From Tychonema sp. LEGE 06208 (lineage in GTDB: Bacteria; Cyanobacteriota; Cyanobacteriia; Cyanobacteriales; Microcoleaceae): a stretch of 32,866 nt of DNA. The position numbers and the translations under genes were made by a program. Position 1 is the stretch's first letter. Each line of letters starts with the position of its first letter. The notes under the pieces were generated by a model. The model was not told the origin of the DNA. It did not search any database and was given only the letters and a program-made list of their open reading frames with translations. The stretch lies in NCBI RefSeq assembly GCF_015207505.1, contig NZ_JADEWT010000072.1:1-32866 (forward strand). The letters are read 5' to 3'. Below are positions 15,158-24,493 of the stretch, one piece after another.

Positions 15158-17272
15158 CTACGCAGATTGAGTTACTTGATGGCGGCTGGTCAACTTATCC
15201 AATTGATTCACCAACAAACTCAGGAACAATCCCACATCGGTGACAACTCCCGTAGATTCGATCGACCCGCGATCGCTCAATTTCGTCACCACAGCCGGAT
15301 TAATGTCCACACAGACCATCTTCACACCCGCCGGTGTCATATTTCCCACACCGATCGAGTGCAGCATAGACGACAGCATTAACACCATATCCGCGCCCCG
15401 TAACAGCTCAGTATACTCTTCTTGAGCCTTAACCATATCCATTTGCGTGTCGGGAAGCGGCCCGTCATCGCGGATCGAACCTGCTAGGGAAAACGGTATA
15501 TTGTGCTTCACGCATTCGTACATCACACCGCTGGTAATTACGCCTGCTTCAACGACTTTAGCAATACTTCCATAACGCCGCGTGGTGTTAATCATTTTCA
15601 AGTGGTGTCGGTGTCCGCCGCGCACAGCAACGCCGCGTTTCATGTCAACTCCCAAGGAAGTTCCCATGCTCGATTGTTCCATGTCGTGAACTGCGATCGC
15701 ATTTCCACCCAACAATGCTTGCACGTAACCTTCGCGAATCAAATGCGCTAAATGTTCGCCGCCGCCAGTGTGGATCACAACAGGCCCCGCCGTCACTACC
15801 ACTTTGCCACCGCGATCGCGAATTTGGCGCAATTCCCACGCTACTTGTTCCACTACCAACTCTACCCGGCGCTCGCTAGAAACGCTACCGGACATAAAGC
15901 TAAATTCTTGAGCATTGCGCTGTTCCCGCGATTCTGTTTTGCGGATAGTGCGGATGCCGACCACATCAACAACGACTTTTTCACCTACTTTTAAATCGCG
16001 CAATAATTTGCACGTAGCCACCGGGCCTTCTGCGGTTTCAGTAATCGCAACTGCACCATCCATCCGCTGATTTCGTGCTTTCACCCACTGACCGTTTATC
16101 CGCACTTCCGTGGGATAAATTGTAGTAACATAAAAGTCATCCGGGCCGACACCATCTTGGACGACATCTTCTAAAATAGCGTCGCAAATCTCTTGCGGTG
16201 GCGGCACTGCACCCAAGTCGATCAGCAATCCCATGATTTCTTCCATCACTTCGTGGGAAGGAGCCGAGACTTTCACATCTGCGGATGATGTGCTTTGGCG
16301 CTGTTCTCCTAAATTGAAATTGAGCACTTGGAAACTGCCGCCGTTTTCGACAATTAAGTCTAAAGCACGGCTGATTAAACCGGCATCGAGCAGGTGGCCT
16401 TCCATGCGAATTGCACGGCTTTCTACCATCACGTTTGCCGATCGATCTTCTTGCACCGGTTCCGTTACCCTGAGCGTCAAACACTTACAAGCACCGCCCG
16501 CTTTCAGAAATTCGCTCATCGGCGTTTCAATGACTTTGAAGCCTGCTTGAGCGATCCGCGTTTTCAAGCCTTCGCTGACCTTGTTCATTACCACAGTTTT
16601 GTCAATATTGACGGCATTGCAGGCAAAATTGGCGGCATCTGCTTCTTCAATGGCAATGCGTTTTTCCGGCGCAACTCGCATTTCAATTAAGCGGTTGGAG
16701 TAGGAGTCAAATGCTGCTGGATAGTAGAGCAAATAGCCACCTGTTAGGGGACAAAAACAGGTATCTAAATGATAGAAACGTTCGTCTACAAGACGCAGCG
16801 AAAGCACTTCTATGTTGAGCCATTTTGCTAGCAACGGGTGCGAGTCGAGTTCGGAACGGAAGCCGTATCCTGCCCACAACCAGCGTCCTTCGCGATCGAG
16901 CAAAGCGTCACCAGCACCTTCAAAGGGCAAATCTTTGGGGAGTTCGTGCACGGTGAAACCTTTGCTTTCAAACCATGCTTTGAAATAAGGTTCTTCGCCT
17001 TGGCGTTCTTTGTGATAGAAACGGCTGAGGACGAAAGTATTACCCAAAAGCAAACCTGCGTTGGCGGTGAACACCATATCCGGCCAGCCTTTTTCCGGCG
17101 GTACGAGGTCTACAATTGCGTTGTCTTTGAGGACGCTGTAGAGTTTTTCCCACTGTTCCACAGCGCGATCGCGCGATGATTTGTGGACGTTTCCCTCCAT
17201 CCAAGGGTTAATTACATAATCGACATCGTAGTGGTCGGGAGCGCACATCAGAAAGCGTATTGAATCAGTCAT
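15158..17272 (-). CDS. agrE: Bifunctional arginine dihydrolase / ornithine cyclodeaminase (AgrE/ArgZ)
   Basis: A 704-residue enzyme that degrades arginine. The N-terminal amidinotransferase-fold domain (about 1-285) hydrolyses arginine to ornithine, ammonia and CO2. The C-terminal LOR/SDH-type domain (about 290-700) converts ornithine to proline in the Anabaena enzyme (known for the family). Start MTDSIRFLMCAPDHYDVDY, N22 and N71 (TANAG; Asn reported important for dihydrolase rather than deiminase chemistry), PFEGAGDALLD, and the catalytic Cys region GGACKCLTLR with C264 are all present. The C-terminal part has the glycine-rich segment VVVTAGPVVIHTGGGEH. In nitrogen-storing cyanobacteria this route releases nitrogen from cyanophycin-derived arginine. 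It is monocistronic; a perfect NtcA-type site lies 14 bases upstream of the ATG, which has no Shine-Dalgarno sequence. Confidence 0.97.
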   Translation of the reverse strand: MTDSIRFLMCAPDHYDVDYVINPWMEGNVHKSSRDRAVEQWEKLYSVLKDNAIVDLVPPEKGWPDMVFTANAGLLLGNTFVLSRFYHKERQGEEPYFKAWFESKGFTVHELPKDLPFEGAGDALLDREGRWLWAGYGFRSELDSHPLLAKWLNIEVLSLRLVDERFYHLDTCFCPLTGGYLLYYPAAFDSYSNRLIEMRVAPEKRIAIEEADAANFACNAVNIDKTVVMNKVSEGLKTRIAQAGFKVIETPMSEFLKAGGACKCLTLRVTEPVQEDRSANVMVESRAIRMEGHLLDAGLISRALDLIVENGGSFQVLNFNLGEQRQSTSSADVKVSAPSHEVMEEIMGLLIDLGAVPPPQEICDAILEDVVQDGVGPDDFYVTTIYPTEVRINGQWVKARNQRMDGAVAITETAEGPVATCKLLRDLKVGEKVVVDVVGIRTIRKTESREQRNAQEFSFMSGSVSSERRVELVVEQVAWELRQIRDRGGKVVVTAGPVVIHTGGGEHLAHLIREGYVQALLGGNAIAVHDMEQSSMGTSLGVDMKRGVAVRGGHRHHLKMINTTRRYGSIAKVVEAGVITSGVMYECVKHNIPFSLAGSIRDDGPLPDTQMDMVKAQEEYTELLRGADMVLMLSSMLHSIGVGNMTPAGVKMVCVDINPAVVTKLSDRGSIESTGVVTDVGLFLSLLVNQLDKLTSRHQVTQSA

Positions 17273-17285
17273 AATTCAGTTAAAA

Positions 17286-17301
17286 TGTAGTAGATGCTAC
17301 A
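17286..17301 (-). promoter_or_regulatory. NtcA-type binding site in the agrE leader
   Basis: TGTAGTAGATGCTACA fits the NtcA consensus TGTA-N8-TACA perfectly and is palindromic (TGTAG/CTACA). It ends 14 bases upstream of the agrE ATG, too close for class II activation with a downstream -10 box, so repression by occlusion is the simpler reading. Confidence 0.6.
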
Positions 17302-17555
17302 GACGCGAGTTGAGATAATATGCATGAAATCAACTGTTAAATTCATTCCCAAGAGGAAGAGTTTAACGTCTAGCAGCATAAAAATTAGGTTTTAATTCTA
17401 TCACGATTAACATAAGATCCAATTAGACCACAGATGGTTTCCATGAAATATCGAATCAAATGTCAGGGTTTGATGTTATTTGTCGTCAATTAGCCTTAAC
17501 AAAAGGTTTGATCGTTCGGACTTTAGTCCGCTGATTTATGCGACTAAAATCCTTA

Positions 17556-20500
17556 CTACAAACCTGTTTTAGTTTTTACTTTTTGCAAAATCGGCAGTTC
17601 GATCGCAAATTCTGTTCCCCGCCCAACCTCTGAATGACACTGCAACTTACCGCCGTGGGTGTCTTGGACAATTTGGTAACTAATCGACAACCCCAAACCA
17701 GTACCGCTGCCGATCGGCTTTGTAGTGAAAAACGGGTCAAACATCCTTGACTGCACCTCTGCAGGGATACCGGGCCCGCTGTCAGCAATCCGCACAACAA
17801 CTTGATTGTCCCTATTTATTTCAGTGCTAATGCGAATCTGAGGATTTTGCTCAAACATTTGTCCAGCATCATTTGTAACTGTTGAAATATTGTTTGCTAA
17901 GGACGAATGACTGATGACTAACGACTCTTCCACAGCATCGATCGCATTCAACAGCAAATTCATAAATACCTGGTTTAATTGCGCCGGATAACACTCGATT
18001 TTTGGTAGTTTGCCGTAATTTTTAACAACTTCAATTTCCCGACCTTTTGAATGTGACTGCAATCGGTGCTGTAAAATCACCAACGTGCTCTCTATTCCTT
18101 CATGAATGTCTGTTAATTTGATATCTTTTTCATCGAGTCTCGAAAAATTTCTTAAAGAAACCACAATCTGCTTAATTCGGTTAGCACCTCCCTGCATTGA
18201 AGCCATGATTCTCGGAAAATCTTCAGCTATAAAATCTACATCTACTTCTACCAATTCTGCCGCAATTTCTGGAACTGGTTCAGGATAGTGCTGCTGGTAT
18301 ATCTCGATCAACTTTACCAACTCGCGGGCGTACTGTCGGGCAGGAATAATATTGCCGTAAATGAAGCTGATCGGGTTGTTAATTTCGTGGGCTACTCCCG
18401 CTACCATTTGTCCTATACTTGACATTTTTTCCGCTTGAATGAGATGGGATTGAGCGTTTTTTAAGTGTTCCAGAGTTTGTGCTAACTGTTGAGCTTTTTC
18501 TCGTTCTCGCTGTTCGCTAAATTGCAAATCTACTTCTGCTTGTTTGCGATCGCTAATATCGATATGGGTGCCAGTCATCCGCAAAGGATTTCCCCCATCA
18601 TCCCGTTCCATCACCGTTCCTTGAGCCAAAATCCACTTCCAATCGCCGGATTTTGTCAACATCCGCAATTCCACTTCGTACATCGAACTTTTGCATTGAA
18701 AGTGAGTTTCTAGTGCTGCTAGAGCCTGGGGTAAATCCTCTGGATGTAACAGTTGCTCCCAAGATGTGAACTTATTTTCTATCTCGTCTGCTTCATATCC
18801 CAACATCGTCTTCCAGCGCGAATTAAAATAGACTTCTCCCGTCACAAGATTCCAATCCCACAACCCCATCGCACTGCCTTCAAATGCCAGATAAAAACGT
18901 TCTTCGCTAAGTTGCAAGGCTGCTTCTGCTTGTTTGCGATCGGTGATATCCATGACTGTTCCCAACAGTTTGATTACTTCTCCGGTTTCGGTAAAAACAG
19001 ATGTTCCCCTTGCTTCCACGTATCTAATTTGACCGCTAGAATGCAAAATCCGCAATTCTTTTTTGTAGGAACTTCCTTGCGAAATAGCGAGGCTGACAGT
19101 TTCTTTGAACAAGTCTCTGTCGTCGGGATGATACATCCGTAAAAGTTGGACGTATGTCGGTTCAGATGCAGTTGAGTCAAGACCAAAAATGCGGAATACT
19201 TCTTCTGACCAAGTAATCTTATTTGCTATAATATCAAATTCCCAACTGCCGATACGGGCAATTTTCTGGGCTGCTGCTAGACTAGCTTCGCTTTGTTGGA
19301 GTTTCAGTCGCTGCTGTTCGTCTTGTTCGAGAAGATTGGCTTGGGCGATCGCAATTCCCATTTGTGCCGCCACAGTTTTCAATAATCCGATATCATCTTG
19401 CGTCCACTGGCGGCGATCGTACTGGTGCAAGCACATCATTCCGTTGGGTTTTCCCTGGTAAGAAGTCCGCACGGCTATTATCGATTTCACACCTATTTCC
19501 TCGCACAAACCTCTGACATTTTCTAGTAGCGGTTCAGCAAAAACATCATCACAAACTACAACTTTGTCTTGGGACAATACAAGCTGAACGTGATCGTTCC
19601 CCTCCACAGGAATTTCTAAATTTACCAGAGATTTTGATTCAAATCTTGTGTAATGAGCGACACAAGGAAGGCGGGGACTTGGATCTTCTGTGTAGGTGTG
19701 AATCAAGCAACTATCGGCATTAAAAACTCGACATATTTGGGCTGCTGCTGTTTGAAACACTCGCTCCTGCTTTAAGCTATAGCGAATTTCTAGAGTAATT
19801 GTTTCTAGCAGAAATCTTTGCTTGATTTGCCTTTCCAAAGCAGCTAAAGCTGTTTTTAGTTCGAGTTCTGCTTGTTTGCGATCGCTAATTTCAGTAGCAC
19901 TTCCCAGAATTTTCCAAGGTTGGCCATCCGTTGTTCTGGTAAACACGGTATCCAGGCTAAAAAACCAGCGATATTCACCGTTTTTGTGTTGAATTCGGTA
20001 CTCAATCTCAAAGCTTTCACCGTCTTTTGCTGCCTCAATCCGGCTCATGTGTTCTGAGAAAGCTCCCAAATCATCAGGGTGGATTAAGTTAGGCAGAAAT
20101 GCTGCTCCCATTTGTTGTATTTCTGTGATGGAATAGCCAAGATCCCTATACAGTTCGCGATTAAGATATAAAATCCGGTGTTCAATCACATCATAAATGT
20201 ACAAAACATTAGGATTCATTTTAATTATTGCTGACAGCCAGTGCTGACTTTCTCGCAGTTCTGCTTCCACCCGCTTGCGTTCTTCTATTTCTGCTTGCAG
20301 GCGCGCATTTTGTTCTACAATTTGCTTGGAAAGACGACTGAGCAGCAGTTGATTTTGGATGCGGCTAACCACTTCTTCTGTTTGAAACGGTTTAGTAATG
20401 TAGTCTGCAGCACCAAGCGAAAAAGCTTTGACTTTATCAAAAACTTCATTTAAGGCACTGATAAAAATCACAGGAATATTTTTGGTTTTAGCGCAAGCTT

Positions 20501-20765
20501 TTAGCTGTTCGCAAACTTGATAGCCATCCATACCGGGCATCATGATGTCGAGTAAAATCAAATCCGGTGGAGTCGAGCGAGCAAACTGGAGAGCGAATTT
20601 ACCATCCCGTGTCGGCCGCACTTTATATCCCTGCTTAGACAAAAATTGAGATAAAAGACGCAAGCTTTCTGGGTGGTCATCAACGATTAAAATGTTTTGT
20701 TTTAAGCTGTCGGTTTCTGATGCCTGTGTTGGTGTTTGTGCGTATTGATTATCAAGCTTTTTCAC
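17556..20765 (-). CDS. REC-PAS-GAF-PAS-PAS sensor histidine kinase
   Basis: A 1069-residue soluble kinase. The N-terminal receiver spans about residues 24-140 (D29/D30, phospho-acceptor D73, KPF near 125). A coiled-coil linker is followed by PAS1 (about 175-295), a GAF domain (about 315-470; no obvious bilin-binding cysteine), PAS2 (about 490-610) and PAS3 (about 620-745), joined by SDRKQAE linkers. The kinase core has the box [14 protein letters not shown] (H793) and an ATPase domain with [18 protein letters not shown] and GTGLGLSI. It should relay internal signals after being phosphorylated on its own receiver. The kinase core and the preceding EKMSS helix match those of the 442-residue protein at 5576-6904 closely, indicating paralogy. 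No partner regulator gene is adjacent: a 1.2-kb spacer lies upstream and agrE lies downstream on the same strand after 283 bases. Confidence 0.95.
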   Translation of the reverse strand: MKKLDNQYAQTPTQASETDSLKQNILIVDDHPESLRLLSQFLSKQGYKVRPTRDGKFALQFARSTPPDLILLDIMMPGMDGYQVCEQLKACAKTKNIPVIFISALNEVFDKVKAFSLGAADYITKPFQTEEVVSRIQNQLLLSRLSKQIVEQNARLQAEIEERKRVEAELRESQHWLSAIIKMNPNVLYIYDVIEHRILYLNRELYRDLGYSITEIQQMGAAFLPNLIHPDDLGAFSEHMSRIEAAKDGESFEIEYRIQHKNGEYRWFFSLDTVFTRTTDGQPWKILGSATEISDRKQAELELKTALAALERQIKQRFLLETITLEIRYSLKQERVFQTAAAQICRVFNADSCLIHTYTEDPSPRLPCVAHYTRFESKSLVNLEIPVEGNDHVQLVLSQDKVVVCDDVFAEPLLENVRGLCEEIGVKSIIAVRTSYQGKPNGMMCLHQYDRRQWTQDDIGLLKTVAAQMGIAIAQANLLEQDEQQRLKLQQSEASLAAAQKIARIGSWEFDIIANKITWSEEVFRIFGLDSTASEPTYVQLLRMYHPDDRDLFKETVSLAISQGSSYKKELRILHSSGQIRYVEARGTSVFTETGEVIKLLGTVMDITDRKQAEAALQLSEERFYLAFEGSAMGLWDWNLVTGEVYFNSRWKTMLGYEADEIENKFTSWEQLLHPEDLPQALAALETHFQCKSSMYEVELRMLTKSGDWKWILAQGTVMERDDGGNPLRMTGTHIDISDRKQAEVDLQFSEQREREKAQQLAQTLEHLKNAQSHLIQAEKMSSIGQMVAGVAHEINNPISFIYGNIIPARQYARELVKLIEIYQQHYPEPVPEIAAELVEVDVDFIAEDFPRIMASMQGGANRIKQIVVSLRNFSRLDEKDIKLTDIHEGIESTLVILQHRLQSHSKGREIEVVKNYGKLPKIECYPAQLNQVFMNLLLNAIDAVEESLVISHSSLANNISTVTNDAGQMFEQNPQIRISTEINRDNQVVVRIADSGPGIPAEVQSRMFDPFFTTKPIGSGTGLGLSISYQIVQDTHGGKLQCHSEVGRGTEFAIELPILQKVKTKTGL

Positions 20766-21879
20766 AACCTACCCTCAATTTATTATTTGAAAATTAATTT
20801 TAAAATTCAGCAAACTATCTAATATTTTGGTAATAAAATTATTAGCTTGCCGCAAGAGTCTTTCGTAAATGTTGCTTTAGGATGCGGATTTGAGCAATGC
20901 AAATTTTAATCAGCTCCGCATCTTGTTTTTCGATCGCTGGCGGTCATTCGATGTTAGATTTGAGATTTTAGACTTCGGCTAACGCTCAGTCGAAGGATTT
21001 TAGATTGACAAGGACGGATGAATCTGGGAGGTTGAACGGTAGTCTAAAATTTTGGGCTGCTCCCGACAGCCCTGGGGAAGCTTGCATCCGTTTTTGGCCT
21101 GGTCAATGAGCGACTGTATCCTCTGCTTTTATCAGCTATACGAGCATAAATCTGACTCTCAGCCTTGTTTGCGTTTGAGGCGGTGGAACTGTTAGATCGA
21201 TCGCCCAAATAGCTTAGCCCTGATATTTGTAATAATTGTATCAAAAATATTGTAAATTTTAAACCTTTTGCGGACAAAGTTATCCTAACCGATCGATTTT
21301 CACAGCCGATAATCCTCAAATCACTGCTAAATTCGGCAACTTTGATTAAAAGTAAAATCTTGACAGTGTTTTAAGCAAGCAGTGTTTTGCCTGTATTTAT
21401 CGGGTTGTTCGGACTTCTGTTTGGGTGTAGCGATGGCGAGATTACTATAAAAAATACTTACTGCATTCCTTGAGATGCTCTATTTGTATTTTTTAGGTAG
21501 ATTTACTTACTCTACACAGCAACTACACCAGCCCTGACAAGCTCTGACAATATCTACCAATCTGAAGATTTTACCCGTAGGAATTCAGATCGCGTGCGAT
21601 GGATTAGCATAACAAAAACCGTTCCTAGTGCGGACTCGTATTCCGCACTACCAACCAATCTTATTGTTGTCAATCGACCGACATGATATCACTTCACCAA
21701 CTATCTTTAATTCACATCTTAAATATTAATAAACTGCCCCCATCTATCCACCATAATAAAGGAACAGGTTGAACCGTATTTGCGATGGGGGCGGGTTTTT
21801 GAATTCTGCTATTATACGCTCTAAATTTCGGTGAAACTAACCCCCGATTTTTTGTTTAGGCGATCGGGATAATTTATGA
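20766..21879. other. Long intergenic region upstream of the GAF/PAS kinase
   Basis: About 1.1 kb without a credible gene. It contains a CTTCGGCTAACGCTCAGTCG tract near 20972, a perfect 9-bp hairpin (TAGTGCGGA 21626-21634 with 21642-21650, 7-base loop) and a G/C stem-loop with T-run (21734-21800, separate entry). A 91-codon frame at 21044-21319 starts at TTG and looks like chance. The rest is AT-rich with no structure seen. Confidence 0.6.
21734..21800. terminator. Terminator-like stem-loop with long loop
   Basis: CTGCCCCCATC (21734-21744) pairs with GATGGGGGCGG (21784-21794), 11 pairs including one G-U, and GTTTTT follows directly on the plus strand. The 39-base loop is long for an ordinary terminator. 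On the minus strand the stem is followed by TTTATT, about 180 bases after the glycosyltransferase stop, so it could end that transcript. A plus-strand small RNA ending here is the other option. Confidence 0.5.
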
Positions 21880-21982
21880 TATGGCGGTTCTCAAGCGTGG
21901 TGAGATATGCCCTAGGCCCTATCCCCTAGGCCCTATGCCCTATCCCAGATAGTACCTCATACCAGAGCACAGAAAGGCTATA
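21880..21982. repeat. TATAGC-ended miniature element, copy B
   Basis: A 103-base copy in the opposite orientation to copy A. It runs from TATGGCGGTTCTCA (21880-21893) through GCGTGGTGAG and CCTAGGCCCTAT units to GATAGTACCTCAT (21948-21960) and GAAAGGCTATA (21972-21982). The last five bases lie inside the glycosyltransferase gene and include its stop codon. Confidence 0.8.
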
Positions 21983-22913
21983 TCTTGCTATGAGCCGACA
22001 ATTCACCGTAAGCTGCATAGACGGCTTTCACATTATACCAATTGAGAAAAATTCGAGCAATTTCCAAAGCTAACTGCGACTGACCTCGGTCAATCAGCAA
22101 CTGCAAAAAAGGTTTCATTGTGCGCTCGTTCAGCATCCCGCCCAAAGATAAAACTCCCCACAGTATTTGGTGCAGAACAGTCATTTGAATCATCAGCCGC
22201 ACGTTCCAACTAGGGTGTTTTTGATAAAACAAAACTCCCATTCTCCCGCGCTGAATTTCTCGGTCAATCATGCCTGGTATTTGCTCTAAATTAAAAGCTG
22301 GATGCCAGTGATAGCCGACAGCAGCCGGACATTTAATCAATTTTAAACCTAAATTTTTTAACCTGACGCCCAATTCTAAATCTTCCCATCCGTACAATTG
22401 AAAACGATTGTCAAATAGTCCCGCTTCTAGCAGCCAGTGGCGGGCGATCGCCACATTTCCCGTAGCAAAGTAAGCGGCTGAAAAATCTGTTATTTTGTAA
22501 GGTTCGGAGGTGGGATTGTCGAAATTGCAAGTATTAATCACGCTGCCATAAGTAAAAACCGCATCAGTATCCTTGTATGCTTGTATCAAAGCATCTGCGT
22601 GTGCTTGCAAAAAATGCTCCGTGACGACTAAATCGCTGTCAATAAAAATAATCGTATCGCCCTTAGCATCTTCCACGCCCAAATTCCGGGCGGCGGCGGG
22701 GCCTTGGTGAGATTGACAGATCGATCGCACGTGCGGCAACAAATCGGCATTTGCGGCCAACCACTCGATCGTCCCGTCCGTCGAACCATCATCGACTACA
22801 ATCACCTCATAATCTGTCACGCTGCGATCGAACTGCTGATTTTCCAGAGCCAGTAGACATTTTGCCAAAATCAATTTACGATTGTACGTCGGAATCACAA
22901 CACTAAAAAACAC
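21978..22913 (-). CDS. Family-2 glycosyltransferase with GT7-like C-terminal region
   Basis: A 311-residue GT-A glycosyltransferase. FFSVVIPTYNRKLILAKCLL opens the protein (residues 2-21), VIVVDDGSTDGT is near residue 40, and the AAARNLGVEDA motif precedes the metal site IFIDSDLVV near residue 93. The acceptor-side motif YGWEDLELGVRLKNLGLKL near residue 174 is of the GT7/galactosyltransferase C-terminal type (the ED pair as catalytic base). The C-terminal part is helical and partly hydrophobic. It probably builds an extracellular or cell-wall glycan; donor and acceptor are unknown. The final isoleucine and stop codon (ATA TAG) coincide with the end of miniature element B, so the native C-terminus may have been replaced. 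Start ATG at 22911-22913. It is divergent from argG, with a 340-base spacer between them. Confidence 0.9.
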   Translation of the reverse strand: MFFSVVIPTYNRKLILAKCLLALENQQFDRSVTDYEVIVVDDGSTDGTIEWLAANADLLPHVRSICQSHQGPAAARNLGVEDAKGDTIIFIDSDLVVTEHFLQAHADALIQAYKDTDAVFTYGSVINTCNFDNPTSEPYKITDFSAAYFATGNVAIARHWLLEAGLFDNRFQLYGWEDLELGVRLKNLGLKLIKCPAAVGYHWHPAFNLEQIPGMIDREIQRGRMGVLFYQKHPSWNVRLMIQMTVLHQILWGVLSLGGMLNERTMKPFLQLLIDRGQSQLALEIARIFLNWYNVKAVYAAYGELSAHSKI

Positions 22914-23079
22914 GGATCTTCCCCATCGCCACAGTTACCGTATCCCACGGTAGCAGATTTTTCGCAGCAACTTTCCCAGGAAATCGCCAAGTGTAGCAAA
23001 AAAAGCATATATAAATCTGTACTATTTCTGACAAGAATTAATCTGAATTAGGTGCATAATGAAAAGTCGGTTAAATTCC

Positions 23080-23227
23080 AATACGGTTGGGTTAAGCCAG
23101 ATCGCCCTGGCACCCCCTTAAAAAAGGGGAGTAGGGGGTGGGACAAGAAATTGATCGAAGTCGGCCTTCTTAAGGGGGATGCTGCAAGGGATCTCTGAAC
23201 AATCAACAGTCTTAACCCAACCGTATT
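23080..23227. repeat. Miniature element with 17-bp perfect inverted ends in the argG leader
   Basis: AATACGGTTGGGTTAAG (23080-23096) and its exact reverse complement (23211-23227) bound a 148-base element. TTAAATTC occurs just outside both ends (23071-23078 and 23231-23238) and may mark an imperfect target duplication, though it is two to three bases away from the arms. Inside are CCCCCTTAAAAAAGGGG and CTTCTTAAGGGGGAT, related to the repeat at 15035-15124. There is no coding capacity. It ends 26 bases before the argG ATG. Confidence 0.8.
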
Positions 23228-23253
23228 AACTTAAATTCAGGATGTAAATAGCA

Positions 23254-24456
23254 ATGAGTCGCGCTAAAAAAGTTGTGCTAGCATATTCCGGCGGAGTCGA
23301 TACCTCTGTCTGCATTCCTTATCTGATGAAGGAGTGGGGAGTCGAAGAGGTAATTACTCTGGCGGCGGATTTGGGACAGGGAGACGAATTAGAACCAATC
23401 CGCAAAAAAGCTTTAGCATCGGGTGCTTCGGAATCTCTGGTAATTGATGCTACCGAGGAATTTATCAAAGATTATGCGTTTCCAGCGATTCAAGCTAACG
23501 CGCTTTACGAAAATCAGTATCCGCTTTCTACGGCGTTAGCCCGCCCGCTGATTGCTAAATTGTTAGTAGAAGCTGCCGAAAAATACGGTGCAGATGCGAT
23601 CGCCCACGGTTGTACTGGTAAGGGAAACGATCAGGTGCGGTTTGATGTGTCGATCGGCGCGTTGAATCCTAAGATTAAGATTTTAGCACCCGCCAGGGAG
23701 TGGAAAATGAGCCGGGAGGAAACCATTGCCTACGGCGAGAAATGCGGGATTCCGTCGCCGGTGAAGAAGTCTTCGCCTTACAGTATCGATCGCAATTTGT
23801 TAGGAATGGCGATCGAAGCCGGCATCCTCGAAGATCCTTGGGCGGAACCGCCAGAAGAGGTGTTTTTGATGACAAAGGCGATCGAGCAAACTCCCAACAC
23901 ACCGGAATACATAGAAATCGGTTTCGAGTGCGGAAATCCTGTCAGTTTAAACGGCAAAGAATTATCACCAGTCGCCTTAATTACCCAACTCAACGAAACA
24001 GTTGGAAATCACGGAGTCGGGCGCATCGACATGATAGAAAACCGCTTAGTGGGGATTAAATCGCGAGAGATTTATGAAACACCAGCGATTTTAGTGTTAA
24101 TGCACGCGCACCGAGATTTAGAAAGCTTAACTCTGACAGGAGATGTGACGCGATACAAGCGCGGTATCGAAGAAACCTACAGCCAAATGATTTACAACGG
24201 TCTTTGGTACAACCCTTTAAAAACCGCTTTAGACGCATTCATTCAGGACACGCAAAAGCGAGTAACTGGAACAGTGAGGCTCAAACTATTCAAGGGAAAT
24301 GCCACAATCGTCGGTCGCAAATCAGAAAATTCGCTGTACAGTTTCGACTTAGCAACCTACGGCGCAGAGGACGAATTCGACCACAAAGCAGCCGAAGGAT
24401 TTGTCTATGTTTGGGGACTGCCCACACGCATTTGGTCGGAGAAGAATAGAGGCTAG
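23254..24456 (+). CDS. argG: Argininosuccinate synthase
   Basis: A 400-residue cytoplasmic enzyme that joins citrulline and aspartate with ATP to form argininosuccinate, the penultimate step of arginine synthesis. The full family length is present. The ATP pyrophosphatase loop [11 protein letters not shown] is at residues 9-19, [11 protein letters not shown] follows near 33, [13 protein letters not shown] lies near residue 115, and [17 protein letters not shown] near 175. [17 protein letters not shown] in the C-terminal half is typical of the tetramer-forming region. AGGA at 23239-23242 is the ribosome-binding site, 11 bases before the ATG. The miniature element at 23080-23227 sits directly upstream, so the promoter is either in it or displaced beyond it. 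A compact hairpin with TTATTT lies 15 bases after the stop. It is monocistronic. Together with agrE about 6 kb away it marks arginine turnover. Confidence 0.98.
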   Translation: MSRAKKVVLAYSGGVDTSVCIPYLMKEWGVEEVITLAADLGQGDELEPIRKKALASGASESLVIDATEEFIKDYAFPAIQANALYENQYPLSTALARPLIAKLLVEAAEKYGADAIAHGCTGKGNDQVRFDVSIGALNPKIKILAPAREWKMSREETIAYGEKCGIPSPVKKSSPYSIDRNLLGMAIEAGILEDPWAEPPEEVFLMTKAIEQTPNTPEYIEIGFECGNPVSLNGKELSPVALITQLNETVGNHGVGRIDMIENRLVGIKSREIYETPAILVLMHAHRDLESLTLTGDVTRYKRGIEETYSQMIYNGLWYNPLKTALDAFIQDTQKRVTGTVRLKLFKGNATIVGRKSENSLYSFDLATYGAEDEFDHKAAEGFVYVWGLPTRIWSEKNRG

Positions 24457-24470
24457 AAATTCTTAGGTAG

Positions 24471-24493
24471 GGTGCGCCCCGCGCACCTTATTT
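24471..24493. terminator. argG terminator hairpin
   Basis: GGTGCGC (24471-24477) and GCGCACC (24481-24487) form a perfect 7-bp G/C stem with a CCC loop, followed by TTATTT, 15 bases after the argG stop. The GGTGCGCC.GCGCACC pattern also occurs, modified, at 12997-13010, so it may be a repeat used as a terminator. Confidence 0.7.

Noticed and set aside
16137..16484. Frames opposite and overlapping agrE, and similar long shadow frames elsewhere
   Set aside because: They lie entirely within well-supported genes and lack motifs or ribosome-binding sites.
21044..21319. 91-codon open frame in the long spacer
   Set aside because: It starts at TTG without a ribosome-binding site, its composition is not protein-like, and no motif was seen.
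21638..21651. GTA-N8-TAC resembling an NtcA site
   Set aside because: It lies within a perfect hairpin repeat far from any start codon, and the outer T/A bases of the consensus are missing.
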